Assembly: GCA_958510875.1 (NCBI GenBank)
Contig: CAUEHT010000005.1
Span: 558,001-622,000 of the forward strand
Length of the DNA stretch: 64,000 nucleotides
Origin: Endomychus coccineus
Taxonomy: Eukaryota; Arthropoda; Insecta; Coleoptera; Endomychidae
Direction of reading: 5' to 3'
Positions 12,117-25,143 of this stretch are shown piece after piece. The translations under genes and the position numbers were made by a program. Numbering within the stretch: the stretch's first letter is position 1; every line of letters begins with the position of its first letter. The notes below the pieces were generated by a model, which saw only the letters and a program-made list of their open reading frames with translations, was not told the DNA's origin and ran no database searches.

Positions 12117-13713
12117 GGGTAAATAGTGATACACAAAATCTGAAATGTGGTAGGTAGACTTTCTCAGCTCGTTTTTAATATACAGTGAAAAGGAAATTTC
12201 CAGAAATTTACATTAACTCTAGTTTGGAGATTATTCTGAATACGGGGGTAGTTATCAGGGTAAATATTGATACACAAAATCTGAAATGTGGTAGGTAGAC
12301 TTTCTCAGCTCGTTTTGAATATACAGTGAAAAGGAAATTTCTAGAAACGATATATTAAATCTGTTTTGGACATTATTTTGGATACGGGAGTAGTTATCGG
12401 GGTAAATAGTGATACACAAAATCTGAAATGAGGTAGGTAGACCTTCTCAGATCGTTTTTAATATACGTTGAAAAAGAAATTTCCAGAAAGTTATATTAAC
12501 TCTATTTTGGAGATTATTTTGAATACGGGGGTAGTTATCAGGGTAAATATTGATACACAGAATCTGAAATGTGGTAGGTAGAATTTCTCAGCTTGTTTTG
12601 AATATACAGTGAGAAGGAAATTTCTAGAAACGATATTTTAACTCTGTTTTGGAGATTATTTTGAATACGGGGGTAGTTAGCAGGGTAAATATTGATACAC
12701 AAAATCTGAAATGTGGTAGGTAGATTTTCTCAGTTCGTTTTGAATATACAGTGAGAAGGAAATTTCTAGAAACGATATATTAAATCTGTTTTGGAGATTA
12801 TTTTGAATACGGGGGTAGTTATCAGGGTAAATATTGATACACAAAATCTGAAATGTGGTAGGTAGGCTTTCTCAGCTCGTTTTCAATATACTGTAAAAAA
12901 GAAATTTCTAGAAACCATATATTAACTCTGTTTTGGAGATTATTTTGAATACGGGGTAGTTATCAGGGTAAATAGTGATACACAAAATCTGAAATGTAGT
13001 AGGTAGACTTTCTCAGCTCGTTTTTAATATACAGTGAAAAGGAAATTTCCAGAAAGTTACATTAACTCTAGTTTGGAGATTATTCTGAATACGGGGGTAG
13101 TTATCAGGGTAAATATTGATACACAAAATCTGAAATGTGGTAGGTAGACTTTCTCAGCTCGTTTTGAATATACAGTGGAAAGGAAATTTCTAGAAACGAT
13201 ATATTAAATCTGTTTTGGACATTATTTTGGATACGGGAGTAGTTATCGGGGTAAATAGTGATACACAAAATCTGAAATGAGGTAGGTAGACCTTCTCAGA
13301 TCGTTTTTAATATACGTTGAAAAAGAAATTTCCAGAAAGTTATATTAACTCTATTTTGGAGATTATTTTGAATACGGGGGTAGTTATCAGGGTAAATATT
13401 GATACACAGAATCTGAAATGTGGTAGGTAGAATTTCTCAGCTTGTTTTGAATATACAGTGAGAAGGAAATTTCTAGAAACGATATTTTAACTCTGTTTTG
13501 GAGATTATTTTGAATACGGGGGTAGTTAGCAGGGTAAATATTGATACACAAAATCTGAAATGTGGTAGGTAGATTTTCTCAGTTCGTTTTGAATATACAG
13601 TGAGAAGGAAATTTCTAGAAACGATATATTAAATCTGTTTTGGAGATTATTTTGAATACGGGGGTAGTTATCAGGGTAAATATTGATACACAAAATCTGA
13701 AATGTGGTAGGTA
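12117..13713 (+). repeat. Six-monomer (849 bp) tandem duplication
   Basis: CATTAACTCTAGTTTGG lies at 12211 and 13060, and the rare CTCAGATCGTTTTTAATATA monomer near 12447 and 13296. The units are about 12117-12965 and 12966-13713. The same pair is present in copy B at about 46363-47960, where the second unit carries one extra A near 47289. Confidence 0.85.
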
Positions 13714-15823
13714 GGCCTTCTCAGCTCGTTTTGAATATTCAGTGAGAAGGAAATTTCTAGAAACCATATATTAACTCTGTTTTGGAGAATATTTTGAATA
13801 CGGGGTAGTTAGCAGGGTAAATAGTGATACACAAAATCTGAAATGTGGTACGTAGACCTTATCTGCTCGTTTTGAATATACAGTGAAAAGGAAATTTCCA
13901 GAAAGTTATATTAACTCTAGTTTGGAGATTATTTTGGATACGGGAGTAGTTATCAGGATAAATATTGATACACAAAATCTGAAATGTGGTAGGTAGATTT
14001 TCTCAGCTCGTTTTGAATATACAGTGAGGAGGAAATTCCTAGAAACGATATTTTAACTCTGTTTAGGAGATTATTTTGAATACGGGGGTAGTTATCAGGG
14101 TAAAGATTGATACACAAAATCTGAAATGTGGTAGGTAGATTTTCTCACCTCGTTTCGAATATACAGTGAGAAGGAAATTTCTAGAAACGATATTTTAACT
14201 CTGTTTTGGAGATTATTTTGAATACGGGGGTAGTTATCAGTGTAAATATTGATACACAAAATCTGAAATGAGGTAGGTAGGCTTTCTCAGCTCGTTTTCA
14301 ATATACAATGAAAAGGAAATTTCTAGAAACCATATATTAACTCTGTTTTGGAGATTATTTTGAATACGGGGTAGTTAGCAGGGTAAATAGTGATACACAA
14401 AATCTAAAATGTGGTAGGTAGACCTTCTCTGCTCGTTTTGAATATACAGTGAAAAGGCAATTTCCAGAAAGTTATATTAACTCTAGTTTGGAGATTATTC
14501 TGAATACGGGGGTAGTTATCAGGGTAAATATTGATACACAAAATCTAAAATGTGGTAGGTAGACTTTCTCAGCTCGTTTTTAATATACAGTGAAAAGGAA
14601 ATTTCCAGAAACGTTATATTAACTCTGTTTTGGAGAATTTTGAATACTGGGGTAGTTATAAGGGTGAATATTGATACACAAAATCTGAAATGTGGTAGGT
14701 AGACTTTCTCAGCTCGTTTTGAATATACAGTGAAAAGGAAATTTCTAGAAAGTTATATTAACTCTATTTTGGAGATTATTTTAAATACGGGGGTAGTTAT
14801 CAGGGTAAATATTGATACACAAAATCTGAAATGTTGTAGGTAGACTTTCTCAGCTCGTTTTTAATATACAGTGAAAAGGGAATTTCCAGAAACGTTATAT
14901 TAACTCTAGTTTGGAGATTATTCTGAATACGGGGGTAGTTATCAGGGTAAATATTGATACACAAAATCTAAAATGTGGTAGGTAGACTTTCTCAGCTCGT
15001 TTTTAATATACAGTGAAAAGGAAATTTCCAGAAACGTTATATTAACTCTGTTTTGGAGAATTTTGAATACTGGGGTAGCTATAAGGGTGAATATTGATAC
15101 ACAAAATCTGAAATGTGGTAGGTAGACCTTCTCAGCTCGTTTTGAATATACAGTGAAAAGGAAATTTCCAGAAAGTTATATTAACTCTATTTTGGAGATT
15201 ATTTTAAATACGGGGGTAGTTATCAGGGTAAATATTGATACACAAAATCTGAAATGTTGTAGGTAGACTTTCTCAGCTCGTTTTTAATATACAGTGAAAA
15301 GGGAATTTCCAGAAACGTTATATTAACTCTGTTTTGGAGATTATTTTGAATACGGGGGTAGTTGTCAGGGTAAATATTGATACACAAAATCTGAAATGTG
15401 GTAGGTAGACTTTCTCAGCTCGTTTTGAATATACAGTGGAGATGAAATTTCTAGAAACGATATATCAACTCTGTTTTGGAGATTATTTTGGATACGGGAG
15501 TAGTTATCGGGGTGAATAGTGATACACAAAATCTGAAATGAGGTAGGTAGACCTTCTCAGCTCGTTTTGAATATACAGTGAAAAGGAAATTTCCAGAAAG
15601 TTATATTAACTCCATTTTGGAGATTATTTTGAATACGGGGGTAGTTATCAGGGTGAATATTGATACACAAAATCTGAAATGTTGTAGGTAGACTTTCGCA
15701 GCTCGTTTTTAATATACAGTGAAAATGAAATTTCCAGAATCGTTATATTAACTCTGTTTTGGAGATTATTTTGAATACGGGGGTAGTTATCAGGGTAAAT
15801 ATTGATAAACAAAATCTGAAATG

Positions 15824-15965
15824 AGATAGGTAGGCTTTCTCAGCTCGTTTTGAATAAACAGTGAGAAGGACATTTACAGAAACGTTATATTAACTCTGTT
15901 TTGGAGATTATTTTGAATACGGGGGTAGTTATCAGGGTAAATATTGATACACAAAATCTGAAATG
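15824..15965 (+). repeat. Monomer subtype 'AATAAACAG' (representative)
   Basis: Here GAATATACAGTG is replaced by GAATAAACAGTG, which creates AATAAA on the + strand. The subtype occurs in runs of about three monomers near 15.8-16.2, 18.65-19.0, 21.8-22.1, 22.9-23.25, 50.1-50.4, 52.9-53.25, 56.0-56.35, 57.15-57.5, 60.7-61.0 and 63.25-63.6 kb. It is absent from the first 15 kb of copy A and the matching part of copy B. The first monomer of each run has GGACATTTACAG, which destroys the heat-shock-like box. Confidence 0.85.
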
Positions 15966-16391
15966 AGATAGGTAGGCTTTCTTAGCTCGTTTTGAATAAA
16001 CAGTGAGAAGGAAATTTCCAGAAACGTTATAATAACTCTGTTTTGAAGATTATTTTGAATACGGGGGTATTTATCAGGGTAAATGTTGATACACAGAATC
16101 TGAAATGAGATAGGTAGGCTTTCTCAGCTCGTTTTGAATAAACAGTGAGAAGGAAATTTCCAGAAACGTTATATTTACTCTGTTTTGGAGATTATTCTGA
16201 ATACGGGGGTAGTTAGCAGGGTAAATATTGATACACAAAATCTGAAATGTGGTAGCTAGACTTTCTCAGCTCGTTTTGAATATACAGTGGAAAGGAAATT
16301 TCTAGAAACCATATATTAACTCTGTTTTGGAGATTATTTTGAACACGGGGGTAGTTATCAGGCTAAATATCGATACACAAAATCTGAAATG

Positions 16392-16530
16392 TGGTAGGTA
16401 GACTTTTTCAGCTCGTTTTGAATATACCGTTTAAAGAAAATTTCCAGAAAGTTATATTAACTCTGTTTTGGAGATTATGTTGTATACGGGGGTAGTTATC
16501 AGGGTAAATATCGACACAACATCTGAAATG
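16392..16530 (+). repeat. Short monomer subtype 'CCGTTTAAAG' (139 bp)
   Basis: The monomer is marked by TTTTTCAGCTCG, GAATATACCGTTTAAAGAAA and GAGATTATGTTGTATACGG, and ends in ATCGACACAACATCTG, with 2 bp missing relative to ATCGATACACAAAATCTG. The same form is at about 19221 (copy A, second 2829-bp unit) and in the corresponding places of copy B (about 50640 and 53470). A longer relative without the 2-bp loss lies near 23470 and 57720. Confidence 0.85.
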
Positions 16531-17827
16531 TAGTAGGTAGACTTTCTCAGCTCGTTTTTAATATACAGTGAAAAGGAAATTTCCAGAAACGTTATATTAA
16601 CTCTGTTTTGGAGATTATTTTGAATACGGGGGTAGTTATCAGGGTAAAGATTGATACACAAAATCTGAAATGTGGTAGGTAGATTTTCTCAGCTAGTTTT
16701 GAATATACAGTGAGAAGGAAATTTCTAGAAACGATATTTTAACTCTGTTTTGGAGATTATTTTGGATACGGGAGTAGTTATCAGGGTAAATATTGATACA
16801 CAAAATCTGAAATGTGGTAGGTAGATTTTCTCAGCTCGTTTTGAATATACAGTGAGAAGGAAATTTCTAGAAACGATATTTTAACTCTGTTTTGGAGATT
16901 ATTTTGAATACGGGGGTAGTTATCAGAGTAAAGATTGATACACAAAATCTGAAATGTGGTAGGTAGATTTTCTCAGCTAGTTTTGAATATACAGTGAGAA
17001 GGAAATTTCTAGAAACGATATTTTAACTCTGTTTTGGAGATTATTTTGAATACGGGGGTAGTTATCAGGGTGAATATTGATACACAAAATCTGAAATGAG
17101 ATAGGTAGGCCTTCTCAGCTCGTTTTGAATATACAGTGAAAAGGAAATTTCTAGAAACCATATATTAACTCAGTTTTGGAGAATATTTTGATTACGGGGT
17201 AGTTAGCAGGGTAAATAGTGATACACAAAATCTGAAATGTAGTAGGTAGACGTTCTCTGCTCGTTTTGAATATACAGTGAAAAGGAAATTTCCAGAAAGT
17301 TATATTAACTCTAGTTTGGAGATTATTTTGGATACGGGAATAGTTATCAGGGTAAATATTGATACACAAAATCTGAAATGTGGTAGGTAGATTTTCTCAG
17401 CTCGTTTTGAATATACAGTGAGGAGGAAATTTCTAGAAACGATATTTTAACTCTGTTTTGGAGATTATTTTGAATACGGGGGTAGTTATCAGGGTAAAGA
17501 TTGATACACAAAATCTGAAATGTGGCAGGTAGATTTTCTCACCTCGTTTTGAATATACAGTGAGAAGGAAATTTCTAGAAACGATATTTTAACTCTGTTT
17601 TGGAGATTATTTTGAATACGGGGGTAGTTATCAGGGTAAATATTGATACACAAAATCTGAAATGAGGTGGTAGGCTTTCTCAGCTCGTTTTCAATATACA
17701 GTGAAAAGGGAATTTCTAGAAACCATATATTAACTCTGTTTTGAAGATTATTTTGAATACGGGGTAGTTAGCAGGGTAAATAGTGATACACAAAATCTGA
17801 AATGTGGTAGATAGACCTTCTCTGCTC

Positions 17828-20656
17828 GTTTTTAATATACAGTGAAAAGGAAATTTCCAGAAACGTTATATTAACTCTGTTTTGGAGAATTTTGAATACT
17901 GGGGTAGTTATAAGGGTGAATATTGATACACAAAATCTGAAATGTGGTAGGTAGACCTTCTCAGCTCGTTTTGAATATACAGTGAAAAGGAAATTTCCAG
18001 AAAGTTATATTAACTCTATTTTGGAGATTATTTTAAATACGGGGGTAGTTATCAGGGTAAATATTGATACACAAAATCTGAAATGTTGTAGGTAGACTTT
18101 CTCAGCTCGTTTTTAATATACAGTGAAAAGGGAATTTCCAGAAACGTTATATTAACTCTGTTTTGGAGATTATTTTGAATACGGGGGTAGTTGTCAGGGT
18201 AAATATTGATACACAAAATCTGAAATGTGGTAGGTAGACTTTCTCAGCTCGTTTTGAATATACAGTGGAGATGAAATTTCTAGAAACGATATATTAACTC
18301 TGTTTTGGAGATTATTTTGGATACGGGAGTAGTTATCGGGGTGAATAGTGATACACAAAATCTGAAATGAGGTAGGTAGACCTTCTCAGCTCGTTTTGAA
18401 TATACAGTGAAAAGGAAATTTCCAGAAAGTTATATTAACTCCATTTTGGAGATTATTTTGAATACGGGGGTAGTTATCAGGGTGAATATTGATACACAAA
18501 ATCTGAAATGTTGTAGGTAGACTTTCGCAGCTCGTTTTTAATATACAGTGAAAATGAAATTTCCAGAATCGTTATATTAACTCTGTTTTGGAGATTATTT
18601 TGAATACGGGGGTAGTTATCAGGGTAAATATTGATAAACAAAATCTGAAATGAGATAGGTAGGCTTTCTCAGCTCGTTTTGAATAAACAGTGAGAAGGAC
18701 ATTTACAGAAACGTTATATTAACTCTGTTTTGGAGATTATTTTGAATACGGGGGTAGTTATCAGGGTAAATATTGATACACAAAATTTGAAATGAGATAG
18801 GTAGGCTTTCTTAGCTCGTTTTGAATAAACAGTGAGAAGGAAATTTCCAGAAACGTTATAATAACTCTGTTTTGAAGATTATTTTGAATACGGGGGTATT
18901 TATCAGGGTAAATGTTGATACACAGAATCTGAAATGAGATAGGTAGGCTTTCTCAGCTCGTTTTGAATGAACAGTGAGAAGGAAATTTCCAGAAACGTTA
19001 TATTTACTCTGTTTTGGAGATTATTCTGAATACGGGGGTAGTTAGCAGGGTAAATATTGATACACAAAATCTGAAATGTGGTAGCTAGACTTTCTCAGCT
19101 CGTTTTGAATATACAGTGGAAAGGAAATTTCTAGAAACCATATATTAACTCTGTTTTGGAGATTATTTTGAACACGGGGGTAGTTATCAGGCTAAATATC
19201 GATACACAAAATCTGAAATGTGGTAGGTAGACTTTTTCAGCTCGTTTTGAATATACCGTTTAAAGAAAATTTCCAGAAAGTTATATTAACTCTGTTTTGG
19301 AGATTATGTTGTATACGGGGGTAGTTATCAGGGTAAATATCGACACAACATCTGAAATGTAGTAGGTAGACTTTCTCAGCTCGTTTTTAATATACAGTGA
19401 AAAGGAAATTTCCAGAAACGTTATATTAACTCTGTTTTGGAGATTATTTTGAATACGGGGGTAGTTATCAGGGTAAAGATTGATACACAAAATCTGAAAT
19501 GTGGTAGGTAGATTTTCTCAGCTAGTTTTGAATATACAGTGAGAAGGAAATTTCTAGAAACGATATTTTAACTCTGTTTTGGAGATTATTTTGGATACGG
19601 GAGTAGTTATCAGGGTAAATATTGATACACAAAATCTGAAATGTGGTAGGTAGATTTTCTCAGCTCGTTTTGAATATACAGTGAGAAGGAAATTTCTAGA
19701 AACGATATTTTAACTCTGTTTTGGAGATTATTTTGAATACGGGGGTAGTTATCAGAGTAAAGATTGATACACAAAATCTGAAATGTGGTAGGTAGATTTT
19801 CTCAGCTAGTTTTGAATATACAGTGAGAAGGAAATTTCTAGAAACGATATTTTAACTCTGTTTTGGAGATTATTTTGAATACGGGGGTAGTTATCAGGGT
19901 GAATATTGATACACAAAATCTGAAATGAGATAGGTAGGCCTTCTCAGCTCGTTTTGAATATACAGTGAAAAGGAAATTTCTAGAAACCATATATTAACTC
20001 AGTTTTGGAGAATATTTTGATTACGGGGTAGTTAGCAGGGTAAATAGTGATACACAAAATCTGAAATGTAGTAGGTAGACGTTCTCTGCTCGTTTTGAAT
20101 ATACAGTGAAAAGGAAATTTCCAGAAAGTTATATTAACTCTAGTTTGGAGATTATTTTGGATACGGGAATAGTTATCAGGGTAAATATTGATACACAAAA
20201 TCTGAAATGTGGTAGGTAGATTTTCTCAGCTTGTTTTGAATATACAGTGAGGAGGAAATTTCTAGAAACGATATTTTAACTCTGTTTTGGAGATTATTTT
20301 GAATACGGGGGTAGTTATCAGGGTAAAGATTGATACACAAAATCTGAAATGTGGCAGGTAGATTTTCTCACCTCGTTTTGAATATACAGTGAGAAGGAAA
20401 TTTCTAGAAACGATATTTTAACTCTGTTTTGGAGATTATTTTGAATACGGGGGTAGTTATCAGGGTAAATATTGATACACAAAATCTGAAATGAGGTGGT
20501 AGGCTTTCTCAGCTCGTTTTCAATATACAGTGAAAAGGGAATTTCTAGAAACCATATATTAACTCTGTTTTGAAGATTATTTTGAATACGGGGTAGTTAG
20601 CAGGGTAAATAGTGATACACAAAATCTGAAATGTGGTAGGTAGACCTTCTCTGCTC
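17828..20656 (+). repeat. Second unit of the 2829-bp tandem duplication
   Basis: The left joint falls within CTCTGCTCGTTTTTAATATA, where a monomer of the GTAGATAGACC type passes into the TTTTTAATATAC monomer that starts the unit. The unit carries AATTTGAAATG, GAATGAACAG and CAGCTTGTTTTG as private variants. All three recur at the equivalent places in copy B (near 53034, 53215 and 54477). Confidence 0.9.
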
Positions 20657-23600
20657 GTTTTGAATATACAGTGAAAAGGAAATTTCCAGAAAGTTATATT
20701 AACTCTAGTTTGGAGATTATTCTGAATACGGGGGTAGTTATCAGGGTAAATATTGATACACAGAATCTAAAATGTGGTAGGTAGACTTTCTCAGCTCGTT
20801 TTTAATATACAGTGGAAAGGAAATTTCCAGAAACGTTATATTAACTCTGTTTTGGAGAATTTTGAATACTGGGGTAGTTATCAGAGTAAATATTGATACA
20901 CAAAATCTGAAATGTGGTAGGTAGACTCGCTCAGCTCGTTTTGAATATACAGTGAAAAGGAAATTTCTAGAAACGATATATTACATCTGTTTTGGAGATT
21001 ATTTTGGATACGGGAGTAGTTATCGGGGTGAATAGTGATACACAAAATCTGAAATGAGGTAGGTAGACCTTCTCAGCTCGTTTTGAATATACAGTGAAAA
21101 GGAAATTTCCAGAAAGTTATATTAACTCTATTTTGGAGATTATTTTAAATACGGGGGTAGTTATCAAGGTAAATATTGATACACAAAATCTGAAATGTTG
21201 TAGGTAGACTTTCTCAGCTCGTTTTTAATATACAGTGAAAAGGGAATTTCCAGAAACGGTATATTAACTCTGTTTTGGAGATTATTTTGAATACGGGGGT
21301 AGTTATCAGGGTAAATATTGATACACAAAATCTGGAATGTGGTAGGTAGACTTTCTCAGCTCGTTTTGAATTTACAGTGGAAATGAAATTTCTAGAAACG
21401 ATATATTAACTCTGTTTTGGAGATTATTTTGGATACGGGAGTAGTTATCGGGGTAAATAGTGATACACAAAATCTGAAATGAGGTAGGTAGACCTTCTCA
21501 GCTCGTTTTGAATATACAGTGAAAAGGAAATTTCCAGAAAGTTATATTAACTCTATTTTGGAGATTATTTTGAATACGGGGGTAGTTATCAGGGTAAATA
21601 TTGATACACAAAATCTGAAATGTTGTAGGTAGACTTTCGCAGCTCGTTTTTAATATACAGTGAAAATGAAATTTCCAGAATCGTTATATTAACTCTGTTT
21701 TGGAGATTATTTTGAATACGGGGGTAGTTATCAGGGTAAATATTGATACACAAAATCTGAAATGAGATAGGTAGGCTTTCTCAGCTCGTTTTGAATAAAC
21801 AGTGAGAAGGACATTTACAGAAACGTTATATTAACTCTGTTTTGGAGATTATTTTGAATACGGGGGTAGTTATCAGGGTAAATATTGATACACAAAATCT
21901 GAAATGAGATAGGTAGGCTTTCCCAGCTCGTTTTGAATAAACAGTGAGAAGGAAATTTCCAGAAACGTTATAATAACTCTGTTTTGAAGATTATTTTGAA
22001 TACGGGGGTATTTATCAGGGTAAATATTGATACACAGAATCTGAAATGAGATAGGTAGGCTTTCTCAGCTCGTTTTGAATAAACAGTGAGAAGGAAATTT
22101 CCAGAAACGTTATATTTACCCTGTTTTGGAGATTATTTTGAATACGGGGGGTAGTTAGCAGGGTAAATATTGATACACAAAATCTGAAATGTGGTAGCTA
22201 GACTTTCTCAGCTCGTTTTGAATATACAGTGGAAAGGAAATTTCTAGAAACCATATATTAACTCTGTTTTGGAGATTATTTTGAACACGGGGGTAGTTAT
22301 CAGGGTAAATATCGATACACAAAATCTGAAATGTGGTAGGTAGACTTTTTCAGCTCGTTTTGAATATACAGTTTAAAGAAAATTTCCAGAAAGTTATATT
22401 AACTCTGTTTTGGAGATTATGTTGAAAACGGGGGTAGTTATCAGGGTAAATATCGATACACAAAATCTGAAATGTAGTAGGTAGACTTTCTCAGCTCGTT
22501 TTTAATATACAGTGAAAAGGAAATTTCCAGAAACGTTATATTAACTCTGTTTTGGAGATTATTTTGAATACGGGGGTAGTTATCAGGGTAAATATCGATA
22601 CACAAAATCTGAAATGTAGTAGCTAGACCTTCTCAGCTCTTTTTTAATATACAGTGAAAAGGAAATTTCCAGAAACGTTATATTAACTCTGTTTTGGAGA
22701 TTATTTTGAATACGGGGGTAGTTATCAGGGTGAATATCGATACACAAAATCTGAAATGGAGTAGGTAGACTTCCTCAGCTCGTTTTTAATATACAGTGAA
22801 AATGAAATTTCCAGAATCGTTATATTAACTCTGTTTTGGAGATTATTTTGAATACGGGGGTAGTTATCAGGGTAAATATTGATAAACAAAATCTGAAATG
22901 AGATAGGTAGGCTTTCTCAGCTCGTTTTGAATAAACAGTGAGAAGGACATTTACAGAAACGTTATATTAACTCTGTTTTGGAGATTATTTTGAATACGGG
23001 GGTAGTTATCAGGGTAAATATTGATACCCAAAATCTGAAATGAGATAGGTAGGCTTTCTTAGCTCGTTTTGAATAAACAGTGAGAAGGAAATTTCCAGAA
23101 ACGTTATAATAACTCTGTTTTGAAGATTATTTTGAATACGGGGGTATTTATCAGGGTAAATGTTGATACACAGAATCTGAAATGAGATAGGTAGGCTTTC
23201 TCAGCTCGTTTTGAATAAACAGTGAGAAGGAAATTTCCAGAAACGTTATATTTACTCTGTTTTGGAGATTATTCTGAATACGGGGGTAGTTAGCAGGGTA
23301 AATATTGATACACAAAATCTGAAATGTGGTAGCTAGACTTTCTCAGCTCGTTTTGAATATACAGTGGAAAGGAAATTTCTAGAAACCATATATTAACTCT
23401 GTTTTGGAGATTATTTTGAACACGGGGGTAGTTATCAGGGTAAATATCGATACACAAAATCTGAAATGTGGTAGGTAGACTTTTTCAGCTCGTTTTGAAT
23501 ATACCGTTTAAAGAAAATTTCCAGAAAGTTATATTAACTCTTTTTTGGAGATTATGTTGTATACGGGGGTAGTTATCAGGGTAAATATCGATACACAAAA

Positions 23601-25143
23601 TCTGAAATGTAGTAGGTAGACTTTCTCAGCTCGTTTTTAATATACAGTGAAAAGGAAATTTCCAGAAACGTTATATTAACTCTGTTTTGGAGATTATTTT
23701 GAATACGGGGGTAGTTATCAGGGTAAAGATTGATACACAAAATCTGAAATGTGGTAGGTAGATTTTCTCAGCTAGTTTTGAATATACAGTGAGAAGGAAA
23801 TTTCTAGAAACGATATTTTAACTCTGTTTTGGAGATTATTTTGGATACGGGAGTAGTTATCAAGGTAAATATTGATACACAAAATCTGAAATGTGGTAGG
23901 TAGATTTTCTCAGCTCGTTTTGAATATACAGTGAGAAGGAAATTTCTAGAAACGATATTTTAACTATGTTTTGGAGATTATTTTGAATACGGGGGTAGTT
24001 ATCAGGGTAAAGATTGATACACAAAATCTGAAATGTGGTAGGTAGATTTTCTCAGCTAGTTTTGAATATACAGTGAGAAGGAAATTCCTAGAAACGATAT
24101 TTTAACTCTGTTTTGGAGACTATTTTGAATACGGGGGTAGTTATCAGGGTGAATATTGATACACAAAATCTGAAATGAGATAGGTAGGCCTTCTCAGCTC
24201 ATTTTGAATATACAGTGAAAAGGAAATTTCTAGAAACCATATATTAACTCTGTTTTGGAGAATATTTTGAATACGGGGTAGTTAGCAGGGTAAATAGTGA
24301 TACACAAAATCTGAAATGTAGTAGGTAGACGTTCTCTGCTCGTTTTGAATATACAGTGAAAAGGAAATTTCCAGAAAGTTATATTAACTCTAGTTTGGAG
24401 ATTATTTTGGATACGGGAATAGTTATCAGGGTAAATATTGATACACAAAATCTGAAATGTGGTAGGTAGATTTTCTCAGCTCGTTTTGAACATACAGTGA
24501 GGAGGAAATTTCTAGAAACGATATTTTAACTCTGTTTTGGAGATTATTTTGAATACGGGGGTAGTTATCAGGGTAAAGATTGATACACAAAATCTGAAAT
24601 GTGGCAGGTAGATTTTCTCACCTCGTTTTGAATATACAGTGAGGAGGAAAGTCCTAGAAACGATATTTTAACTCTGTTTTGGAGATTATTTTGAATACGG
24701 GGGTAGTTATCAGGGTAAATATTGATGCACAAAATCTGAAATGAGGTAGGTAGGCTTTCTCAGCTCGTTTTCAATATACAGTGAAAAGGAAATTTCTAGA
24801 AACCATATATCAACTCTGTTTTGGAGATTATTTTGAATACGGGGTAGTTAGCAGGGTAAATAGTGATACACAAAATCTGAAATGTGGTATGTAGACCTTC
24901 TCTGCTCGTTTTGAATATACAGTGAAAAGGAAATTTCCAGAAAGTTATATTAACTCTAGTTTGGAGATTATTCTGAATACGGGGGTAGTTATCAGGGTAA
25001 ATATTGATACACAAAATCTAAAATGTGGTAGGTAGACTTTCTCAGCTCGTTTTTAATATACAGTGAGGAGGAAATTTCTAGAAACGATATTTTAACTCTG
25101 TTTTGGAGATTATTTTGAATACGGGGGTAGTTATCAGGGTAAA
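20657..25143 (+). repeat. Right part of copy A: partial third and fourth copies of the 15.7-17.8 kb segment
   Basis: The marker GAAAATGAAATTTCCAGAAT, at 15721 and 18550, appears again at 21662 and 22798, which are offsets of 3112 and 1136 bp. 22798-about 24900 follows 15721-17800 closely (offset 7077, then 7079 after the 2-bp difference near 23590). 21662-22740 contains a variant with six G at about 22147. The block ends where A and B part company. Confidence 0.75.

Larger units (their letters stand above)
14999..17827 (+). repeat. First unit of a 2829-bp (20-monomer) tandem duplication
   Basis: This unit is followed directly by 17828-20656. Differences noticed between the units: TAGCTATA/TAGTTATA (15079), ATATCAACTC/ATATTAACTC (about 15464), AATCTGAAATG/AATTTGAAATG (about 15958), GAATAAACAG/GAATGAACAG (about 16139), and CAGCTCG/CAGCTTG (about 17402). 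It contains the AATAAACAG monomer cluster and the TATACCGTTTAAAG monomer. Confidence 0.9.
1..25143 (+). repeat. Copy A of a ~31 kb macro higher-order repeat (left end cut by window)
   Basis: This block recurs as 31283-59390. Matched diagnostic points include the ATCAGGAAATTT monomer (1 and 31283), the 29-bp-deleted monomer (2526 and 33666), the 6-bp-deleted monomer (6300 and 37440), the 2829-bp tandem pair, and the AAGG/TTAAAG monomers. By eye I found only about fifteen substitutions against copy B, for example at 4263, 7339, 7752, 8358, 8492, 9343, 10022, 10538, 14241, 14458, 15079, 18410, 21305 and 23966. That is near 99.9% identity if few were missed. The match ends at 25143/59390, where A continues AAATATTG and B continues AAAGATTG. 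The true left end of A probably lies about 1.4 kb upstream of the window. Confidence 0.9.
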
